Shown: positions 22,290-29,880 of the stretch, piece by piece
How positions within the stretch are numbered: the stretch's first letter is position 1
Layout: the number at the start of each line of letters is the position of its first letter
NCBI GenBank assembly: GCA_009602725.1
Contig: WELB01000246.1
Span: 120,461 to 166,538, forward strand
Origin: Spirogloea muscicola
Lineage: Eukaryota; Streptophyta; Zygnematophyceae; Spirogloeales; Spirogloeaceae
Direction of reading: 5' to 3'
DNA length: 46,078 nt
Notes under the pieces: generated by a model
Seen by the model: the letters and a program-made list of their open reading frames with translations, nothing else
What the model was told of the DNA's origin: nothing
The model's database searches: none
Made by a program: the position numbers and the translations under genes

Positions 22290-22610
22290 CCATCCTGTCA
22301 AAGTTGGGGCGAGTGGCCGTCTCCTCTTTTTCGGGCTGGTTGTTCCAGCCCCTACTCTCAATGGGCGAGCACTTTCTCCTCGCGCGCCGCGCCTTCATTC
22401 AGTCGACGTTGCCCCCGCCGACTGCATCAACTCCAGGAAAGAAGAAGGTGCTCGCCCATTGATGTTGCTCACCCGCGGGTATTGAACTTCGTGTGGTTCC
22501 GTCATGTCTAGTTGTCTAGATGCCTAGCTAGTGTTGGAGCTCTTTGGATATTGTCCATTCTTTTTTGGCTGGCTTCTGCCAGCCCCTCTCTTCTATGGGC
22601 GAGCTCATCT
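22290..22610 (+). mobile_element. Right array, first 3' ends
   Basis: Perfect hairpin at 22333-22351 (GGGCTGG, TTGTT, CCAGCCC) with GGGCGAGCAC at 22373. A reversed terminal box GTGCTCGCCCATTGA follows directly after GAAGAAG at 22441-22461. Next comes a plus-strand ORF end LTRGY with TGA at 22483-22485, the CTAG palindrome at about 22506-22528 and a second perfect hairpin at 22567-22584 (GGCTGGC, TTCT, GCCAGCC). These are subfamily B then subfamily A ends. Confidence 0.8.
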
Positions 22611-22735
22611 TCGATCGGCAGGGCTCCTCTGCACCATCTTGCACTTTGTAGTGTAGTCCTTTTTCAGCACCTCTTTCTTTGGCTTTGAACATTGTCCATT
22701 CTTTTTGGGTTGGCTTTGCCAGCCCCTCTTCATCA
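22605..22735 (+). repeat. Subfamily C 3' UTR fragment
   Basis: Contains GCACCATCTTGCACTTTGTA, a TTGTCCATTC box and a hairpin at 22708-22724 (GGTTGGC, TTT, GCCAGCC) with one G-U pair. The same block recurs in full at 23750-23885. Confidence 0.7.
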
Positions 22736-23130
22736 GGTCAGAGTAGCTCGAGGCTGGAAAAGATGCAGCCGGGCGAGACCCGGAAGCAGCAACAAGAGCA
22801 CGGCCCGCGCGCGAGTGGACGGCATGAGCGAGTGAGCGTTGAAGAAGGTGCTCGCCCATTGAGAAGAGGGGCTGGCAAAGCCAACCCAAAAAGAATGGAC
22901 AATGTTCAAAGCCAAAGAAAGAAGAAGGCTCGCCCATAAAGAAAGAGGTGCTGAAAAAGGACTACACTACAAAGTGCAAGATGGTGCAGAGGGAGATGCA
23001 GATGGCTGCTCAGTATCCACGTGTGAGCAACAACAGCAGATCAGAGTAACTCGGAGCAGGAGAAGCAAAAGGGACACGGAGAGCCGCATCCGGAAAACCT
23101 GGGCCAGGGAGCCGGCCGCGTTGAAGCGTT
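22733..23130 (-). mobile_element. Reversed retroelement fragments; left arm of inverted repeat
   Basis: Minus-strand ORF-end sequence like that at 2362-2450 (22733-22840) is followed by a subfamily C copy (22841-23066) and by sequence like 2470-2525 of the long element. The subfamily C copy is the left arm of a large inverted repeat whose right arm is 23683-23884. It carries an extra insert of about 20 bases (about 22920-22940) containing a second GCTCGCCCAT box. Confidence 0.75.
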
Positions 23131-23615
23131 GGATCTCCGCCAGCGGCTTGCCCGGGAGGCCATCGAGCGGCGGCAGGGTTCGCCAGGCTTCAATGCTGCC
23201 GGCTCCCTCTCGCAGGTCTTTCGGATGAGGCTGGCGATCTCGCTGCAGCTGCACACCATCGCCCGGCGCTTCCATGGGGAGCCGGTTGACTTCCCTGCAG
23301 CCGGGTCGCTGGCGCAAGTGTATCGAATGCGCCTGGCCGTCTCGCTGCAGAGGTCCATGGCCCGGGCGCTGCACCTTCGTGCCGGCAGAGCCCTCGCTGC
23401 TGCCTCTGGCTCTGGCCAGGGGACCCACTTCCAGGAGCCCAGCATCTCTGATCTGCGGCTGCTTAGCAGGGGTTACTGAGTGTCTCGTAGCAGCTTTGTT
23501 TCTGTTACTTAGCGCTTCCCCTGGCCCCTTTCTCGTACTCTGTTCATTCTTTTCGGGCTGGTTGTTCCAGCCCCTATTCTCAATGGGCGAGCACTTTCTT
23601 CTGCAGCTGCTCTTT
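23130..23615 (+). mobile_element. Subfamily B copy with duplicated C-terminal motif
   Basis: The plus strand encodes RQRLAREAIERRQGSPG, then FNAAGSLSQVFRMRLAISLQ, a short linker ARRFHGEPVD, then FPAAGSLAQVYRMRLAVSLQ, HLRAGRALAAASGSG and SISDLRLLSRGY with TGA at 23477-23479. The 3' UTR runs to a perfect hairpin at 23555-23573 and the GGGCGAGCAC box. The two AAGSL blocks are an internal duplication; the long element at 2-5 kb has one. Confidence 0.8.
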
Positions 23616-23682
23616 GGCTCATGCGGTCCACGCGCGGGCTGGCCGTGCTATGGCTGCTGCTTCCGGGTCTCGGCAAAGTGCC

Positions 23683-23885
23683 GCTTCTCCTGCTCCGAGT
23701 TACTCTGATCTGCTGTTGCTCACACGTGGATACTGAGCAGCCATCTGCATCTCCCTCTGCACCATCTTGCACTTTGTAGTGTAGTCCTTTTTCAGCACCT
23801 CTTTCTTTGGCTTTGAACATTGTCCATTCTTTTTGGGTTGGCTTTGCCAGCCCCTCTTCTCAATGGGCGAGCACCTTCTTCTTGT
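23683..23885 (+). mobile_element. Subfamily C 3' end; right arm of inverted repeat
   Basis: ORF end SDLLLLTRGY with TGA at 23734-23736, then the full subfamily C UTR, a hairpin at 23836-23852 and the terminal GGGCGAGCAC box followed by CTTCTTCTT. It is the reverse complement of 22841-23066 apart from the small insert. Confidence 0.8.
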
Positions 23886-24300
23886 TGAAGCCGGGCAGCC
23901 CCCCTGGCGGACCCGGCCGCCGCTCCATGGCCTGCCGGGCAAGCCGGTGGAGGAGATCCAGCAGCCGCTGCCGTAAGCCCCGTGGACGTCTATGGCAAGG
24001 GCCGCGAACTCATCGGCGGCCTGTGTCTCGTACTCTCTGTTCATTCTTTTTTGGGCTGGCTTTTCCAGCCCCTATTCTCGATGGGCGAGCACTTCGTTCT
24101 TTCTTCTGTGCAGTCTGCCAAGCGGCAGGCGCCAATGGCGGATGTATGCAGGCCACCCAGCGACGAGTTTGTCGCTCGTGTCTGCGACGTCCGGGGGCCG
24201 TTTGACCTTCCCGACCTCGTGCAGGCTGGCCGCGCTGTGGCTGGCACTCCGCGTCAACCGCTGAAGTCGCCACAGCCTGCTGGTTCCTACTACTCCAACT
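23885..24300 (+). mobile_element. Mixed retroelement fragments
   Basis: 23885-24015 is ORF sequence in minus orientation, matching about 2525-2660 of the long element. 24020-24090 is a plus-strand 3' end with a perfect hairpin (24053-24071) and GGGCGAGCAC. 24110-24303 is a short plus-strand frame ending PAGSYYSN, with no partner I recognise in the window. Confidence 0.6.
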
Positions 24301-24339
24301 GATTGCTCCTCTAACTGTCTTAGTCGCACTCAGGCTCCC

Positions 24340-24500
24340 TCAGACTCTGTCCATTCTTTTGGGCTGGCCTTTCCCAGCCACCAGTCAATCTGGCCGTGCT
24401 TCCTCACTTAGTCCTCGTCCTTCGTACTCCGGCTCCTTCAGACCTTGTCCATTTCATTGGGCTGGCCTTTCCCAGCCACCACTCAATCTGGCCGCGCTTT
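24340..24500 (+). repeat. Tandem pair of 3' ends (GGCCGTGCTT type)
   Basis: Two near-identical units of about 100 bases. Each has a TTGTCCATT-like box, a GGCTGG/CCAGCC hairpin (24362-24379; 24460-24477) and a CAATCTGGCCGYGCTTTC terminal box. The minus-strand copy at 7760-7830 has the same terminal box. Confidence 0.7.
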
Positions 24501-25662
24501 CTCTCAGCTCAAAAGCATAACCTGCCACCGACCTTCTGTCTTCCAGACTTCCTGCCCAGCCGCTGGTACACCATATCATCGCATTCAACAGCTCCTTTTG
24601 GGAAAACGATCTCAATTTCCAAGGCCAGGCTGTGCCACTCTATTTCGAGCCCTTTGTGCACCCAACCTCCATCTTCAGCGCCGATCCAGACTAAAAGTGG
24701 GACAACCTTGCTTGGTGCCCCACAAGTCACCACACTGCCAACGCAGCCGCAGTAGTACTGTAGTACTGTGCCTTAGTACTATATGCTCACTACAACAGTA
24801 TGACTGCAATCACTACCAATGCACCGACTGAAAATTCTGTCTTACTCTGAGGATCTCTTGCAAGTGTGACAGCTAAGTGAGCACACAGCGTATGGGGCCA
24901 TGAGTGACCACTAAGTGAGTGCTCGACATCATGTCTCCATGGCTTGGAGGCACATGGACATGTTGGCTCTTGAGGATGTCTTGTCCACTGTGCCGGCCGC
25001 CTCCAATTAATTACACAACATTTCATCGGTGCATAAGGCATGGGCGCCGAATTGAGCCTGCGCCCCTCATCAGCGTAGAAATTTTTTGACCTGGTACTAC
25101 GTTATTCAGGCTCCACTTCTCCATACCAATGCTGGCCGGAACAGGAGGAAAATGTTTTCACTTTCGACAATGGGAGGCCTGGCAAGCTTTCTGTGCCTTC
25201 CCTCCATGTGATTGTGATCCCTCAACATGTTCCCTTACAACTGCTCCGCCTATCTCCACAACCGTGCCTGCTGCCAGCCTGCCTGAGTGTGGGCCATCTT
25301 CATACCCATGCGGCGCGCTGCACCTTGCCTAGATTGGCTTGTTGCAGGCATGGTCCAGACCATTGGATATGTGGAGTGCTGAAGCACTTGCCGCAACAAC
25401 CTGGTTGAGTGGAGAGCCGTGTCCTGACCCGCTTCACCAATATCAATACAATACCGCCTGATACATGCTGTGCAATGTCAGCTGCGAACCCAAATCAGGT
25501 CAAAAGTAGGCACGCCAAGCACAGCACTTACTTCGCAACAAAGGTTTAGCAGCTACACTCCGGTCTGGCTACAGCAAGGCCAGCTCACCACTTCTATGGG
25601 GTACAGCTGAGCCCATGCTACGAGCACCATCACAACCATCCGCCCAGTCTTTGGCCAGCCAA
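24500..25662. other. Intergenic, no gene recognised
   Basis: Short frames only, for example minus 24509-24733. A small GTAGTACT repeat lies at about 24752-24782. Part is presumably the 3' UTR of the FKBP gene. Confidence 0.4.
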
Positions 25663-27110
25663 TCAAATGACTTTAAGCAGCTGAACTTCAAAGACCAGCG
25701 GCTCCTTTGCATGGGAGTAGAGTGACCGACGAGGACCGAACTGCATCAAAGCACACATCGAAATTTCAGCAACTCTTGCCCCTCTATATCATCATGTCAT
25801 GCATGTGACATTGATCATTCACCATGAACGACTTCGTTCTTTTGAAGGGGTTCCTCGATCTCTGACTGCCACACCTGGCAAGCTGATTCTTGGGAAGAGG
25901 AGCTGATGGCAGACATTGACTATCTCACAGCAGCCACCATACAATGAGCAGTACCATGGCCTCACCTCCTTGGGTTGCGGTTCCAAATCAGAGCTGACAT
26001 ATCCAGCTGAGGGGGGCACCAAAGCTCGCCTCTTGCCTGCATGTTGGGCGGTACAGATGACACCTTGTCAATCTGTGTCAGAGGCGTTCCAGTTCCGGCG
26101 CTTCCATACCGCAAGGACATAAGCGTCAGGCATTAGGTTGATGGTGAAGAACTCAACCTCCTGGCCTCATTCCGTACAGGACCTCCTCCAGACCAAGTAT
26201 CATCTGCAAAAGACACAAGGTTGATTGAATGACTCTCTCCAGCATCAGGGATAGGTGTCTGCTGGCTTGTATGGTCTCTAAAATCGAGCAAGTGAATCTT
26301 CTTATAGTGAAACTTTCACTTCTTGTCAAGACCTGCTGTCCTCTGCGTCGTACAAGCAGGAAATGCTAGTGACTAGAGTTTGCTCCTCGCGAGCAATAAC
26401 AATGGATGGTGCACTCTCACCTTTCCCTCTCCCAGTGGAAGGGTAGCTGGTTGCGCTTCGCCACTGAACGGGTCCACAGTGCTGCGATCCAACAGACAAG
26501 ACGTCAGAATAACGCGTGCTACATGTGCATTGCACATCTCTGTCGTTGTAAACTCGTGACACACAATCTGATGTAGGATATAGAGGACATGCTATGAGTC
26601 ACTAGACTAGTGCGAGCACCTGTACACAAAGTAACCGTTGGACCTTCTGCAGACGTAGTTGAATTGGACGCTGTCGCCCGGCTTCGCTTCACTGCCACTG
26701 CCTTCAATAACATCTGATGGAGGGACGAATTGCTATCATGGTAAGTTGCTAGTAGCTTGATCTGGTGAGAGTGACCTCCTGGCCTCGTACTATCGTACTT
26801 ATTCAGCTGTCTTTGGCCATCTGTTGCATTCAGCACCTTCTTGCTCGACACTCAGCACAGTCATCAAGAAAATTCTGGGCCAGAGAAGCCTGGGCACTCC
26901 AAGCGTCGGCTGGAAGGTGCCCAAAGTGAGCTCGAGTCACGGACGACAGAGCCCACTCCAAATGAGAGGTGATGTGACTGAGCTTACCTTCATATCTGAC
27001 GCCGTTGGCAGTCCGTCGGAACCTGCAGCGAGCGGCAGGCAGCCTGAGCAGTGAGCGAGAGGGCCTGATGGCTGCGCTGGAAGCAGCACGGAGGGAGGCA
27101 GCCGGCGGAG
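25663..27110 (-). CDS. Plastid FKBP-type immunophilin, FKBP16-1-like
   Basis: Six minus-strand exons join in phase: 26988-about 27100 (FRRTANGVRYE), 26620-26713 (DVIEGSGSEAKPGD, FNYVCRRSNGYFVY), 26421-26481 (STVDPFSGEAQPATLPLGEG), 26158-26203 (MILGLEEVLYGMRPG), 25966-26036 (GKRRALVPPSAGYV) and 25663-25740 (FGPRRSLYSHAKEPLVFEVQ, ending LLKVI and TGA). The CRRSNGYFVYSTVD and GPRRSL blocks are signatures of the plant FKBP16-1 group in the chloroplast. The N-terminal sequence is Arg/Ser/Ala-rich (RPSRSLLRLPAARC), fitting a transit peptide, but no ATG is visible in frame. The usual FKBP active-site Trp position reads Leu (ILGLEE), so prolyl isomerase activity may be weak; this is inference from the fold. 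The gene is divergent from the bZIP gene and their 5' ends are almost adjacent. Confidence 0.88.
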
Positions 27111-27131
27111 AGTTGCTGTGAAGCCCAGGGA

Positions 27132-28799
27132 GTGCACCTGGGGACGTCCTCCTGCGACGGAGGCCGCGACGGCGGCGCAGCCAGCGCGGGGCGCCCGGCG
27201 AGTGGCGTGGTGGCCAGCGGGCCCAGGCCCAGGCCCAGCCCGAGGCCAAGGCTGAGGGCAGCTCTCCTGGAGGCGGCCCGCGGAGGCCCCGCGCGGAGCN
27301 NNNNNNNNNNNNNNNNNNNNNNNNNNNNNNNNNNNNNNNNNNNNNNNNNNNNNNNNNNNNNNNNNNNNNNNNNNNNNNNNNNNNNNNNNNNNNNNNNNNN
27401 NNNNNNNNNNNNNNNNNNNNNCGGCGGCGGCGGCGGCGCGGGCGGGTCGGAGGAGGAGGAGGCGCTGGCGGCGGGGGCGTGGGCGGAGGAGGAGGCGCTG
27501 GGCGGCGGCGCGGCGGCGCTGGAGGAGCTGCTGGCGGCCACCGCCACCTGCACGCACACGCACACCTGCAACCCGCCCACGGGGCCCGGCTCCCGCCACA
27601 CCCACACCTGCTTCCACACCCACACCCAGGTGCACTGCCTTCGCCTCGAACCCCCGACCTCTGGACGGACGAGGAGCTCCGGAGACTCATGCGCCGCCGG
27701 AGGGCCTCCCCGCCTGACGCCGGGTCTCGCGCCGCCGCGCCCGCAGCTGGTGACGTCGGTGTCCGAGGAGAAGGTCGGCCCGCCCGACAGCACCGGCGAG
27801 TCCGGCGGCGCCCTCGCCGCCCGCCGCAAGCCCATCACCAACAGGTGCCGCGCCAGGGCGGCCATGGCCGTCCTCCTGCTGCCGCTGCTGCCTATGGCTC
27901 GCTCGCTGCGGGAGGCGGTAGCACTGGGCGCGATGCAGTGGGGCCTGGGTGTGGCTTATCGTGACGGCTGAGGCCCCGCGCGCGGCCCTCCAGGGAGGCG
28001 GTGCGCAAGTACCGAGAGAAGCGGAAGGCCCACACGGCGCGGCTGGAGGAGCAGGTCGCGCAGCTCAAGCTCGTCAATCAGCAGCTCGTCCGGCGGCTGC
28101 AGGGCCAAGCTGCCCTGGAGTCAGGTGAGCCGCCTGCGCGTCGTGCCTGCAGATCCTCCTCGACACGGCTGCTGAAGAGGAGAAGCCCATCGTGTCGGGT
28201 CCAGTCGCGCACCCGCTCACATAGCAATGATAGCCTCCCTCAAGATCTCCACTTCGAGTGACCTTTGGGCCGGGACCGGCCGGATGGACAGTGCAGCCGA
28301 GAATGATGCTCTCGGCCACTCCTCTTTGGCTGAGCCTGACTCCTGCTGAGCTGCGCTACTGCTTCGTCTGGTCACAGAGGTCTTGCGGCTGCGGACTCTC
28401 CTACTCGCTGTCCGCGAGAAAGTGGACCTCGAGTTGGACAGTTTCACATCCAGACGACCAATGCTAGAGCCATATCCTCTGCAGGTGAATGACTGGATAC
28501 CTGTTTGCGTGCTCAGCATACTTTAGGGTGGTCACAGAATGTGCAGTATTCAAAGGATGTCCACTGTGATCGTCTCTATCACTTAAGCCTGACTCGGGCT
28601 GCCGTTGATAGTCAAGTCCTATAGTTTTGATCTGCGACGCAATGAGAAGAATATTGCCATGCTTTATACGTGGGACGTGAGTTCATTTCCAGACAAGCTC
28701 GTTGTATTGCAGGAGGAGGCAGGGGGGCCACTTCTTTTGAACACTGTCACTGTGCCTTGCGACGGCGACCCAGACTGCTGGCAAGTGGGACCTGGCATG
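27132..28799 (+). CDS. Group F bZIP, zinc-deficiency sensor type (bZIP19/23-like)
   Basis: Three exons join in phase. The first (to 27629) carries the Cys/His motif CTHTHTCNPPTGPG and HTHTCFHTHTQ at 27549-27629. The second is 27747-27844 (LVTSVSEEKVGPPDSTGE, ending PITN plus AG). The third starts at 27994 and gives NREAVRKYREKRKAHTARLE, LKLVNQQLVRRLQGQ. NREAVRKYR is the N-x7-R DNA-contact core with a leucine zipper behind it. Plant group F bZIPs have exactly this pair of parts: the His/Cys motif binds zinc and restrains the factor, so it drives ZIP transporter genes when zinc is low. A last exon at 28713-28799 (TVTVPCDGDPDCWQVG) is tentative. The 122-n gap lies inside the acidic N-terminal exon and the start codon is not visible. 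Confidence 0.87.
27300..27421. other. Assembly gap (122 n) with CGG repeat edge
   Basis: A run of n's interrupts the first bZIP exon. The sequence resumes with CGGCGGCGGCGG (27422 onward), a polyglycine-coding repeat that could explain the assembly failure. The true length is unknown, so the reading frame across it is assumed. Confidence 0.9.
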
Positions 28800-29880
28800 G
28801 TATGTGCTCCCCCCTTCAGCAAGCACTTTTGTTCTCTTGTCCGTGGCTCGGCGGGCGTGTAATAATCATGTGTTCAGGTTCAGGTTCAGGTTTAGGTCCA
28901 AGGCCCGCGTGTCTCTTCGTACATTGACATGCCCGTTGTTGCTCTGCCGCATGCCAAGGCTCATAGACTTCTTCCTACAGTCGAGCTTCTGACTGCAGCA
29001 GCTAGTCATAGTATTCCCCACTTTGTCCATGTCAGCTCACTGTGGCTTCACCTGACCTACACATGCAGATATCGTTGCCAACGCTTGCCTCTACGAATTG
29101 CTTAACTCCGCTACACACCAGCGACCCCTTCGGTCCACTGTCCTGCCGATCCCCGTGTGTGACCAATGCATTCACAGATGCGACCAACGCATTTCCAGAT
29201 GCTGCTGTGTCAGGTAGCTAAGCAACTGCTGCATGACAGCAGAGTGCTTCCTCCCCTCTTTCCCCGGTCTCCATCCATTGCTTTTCCTTCTATTTCTTTT
29301 GGGGTTTGCAGGACTGCAGCCACTGAGAAATGCAGTCACAAAAAGGGTGCAAAGTTGCAGCAAATTGTTGGAGCAAGCACCGTGTATCATACAGGCCCTT
29401 GCGGCCACAGTAATTTGGTGTGACGAGATTCTGAGCCTTTGTTGCACCGAGTACCTGTTGACTGGGAGGCAATGACTAGTGCTCCTTTACGACCCTACAC
29501 CTCTTCAAGTCATCCAGTGACTTCCATGGCTGGTAGTAGCACAACAGCAGCACAAATGCACGCAGTGCTTAGGCAGGATAGGTGGAAGGGGTCTACCAGA
29601 CTAGGTGGTAGTAACTATGACCCTGCAGCATCATCAAGCAGGCTAATGTGATGCAGTCAAACGCGAATTAACTCTGTACTGGCCTGCTTAGCAGATGGAG
29701 AACGTGCAATGTTTGTGGCAAAGACATAGCTCAGCTGTGCAATGATGAGGACCAGTAGGTGATGTCACGTCTGTCTGTGCTACTGAAGAATGTATACACA
29801 AGTTACTTCTGGAAAAAGAATGTTCTGCCGCAGCACAAAGGCAGCAGAGGTGATTGATCGTTGATGTTGACTGCATGTGG
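28800..29880. other. Convergent intergenic region
   Basis: Between the bZIP gene (plus) and MUS81 (minus). A small array of AGGTTC units lies at about 28874-28896. No further exon is supported. Confidence 0.4.

Noticed and set aside
24509-24733. Minus-strand frame with EIEWHSLALEIEIVF
   Set aside because: Looked like an FKBP C-terminus at first, but the true C-terminus (FEVQLLKVI) was found at 25663-25740.
26830-27690. Long minus-strand frames running through the n gap
   Set aside because: Mostly the shadow of the bZIP exon; only the FRRTANGVRYE end belongs to a gene (FKBP exon 1).
28125-28152. 28-base intron in the bZIP gene
   Set aside because: Splice sites fit, but the product then stops after a few residues and the length is below any usual intron; left as an open question.
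28874-28896. AGGTTC/AGGTTTAGG units as telomeric repeat
   Set aside because: Unit is six bases and does not match TTTAGGG; treated as a minor simple repeat.
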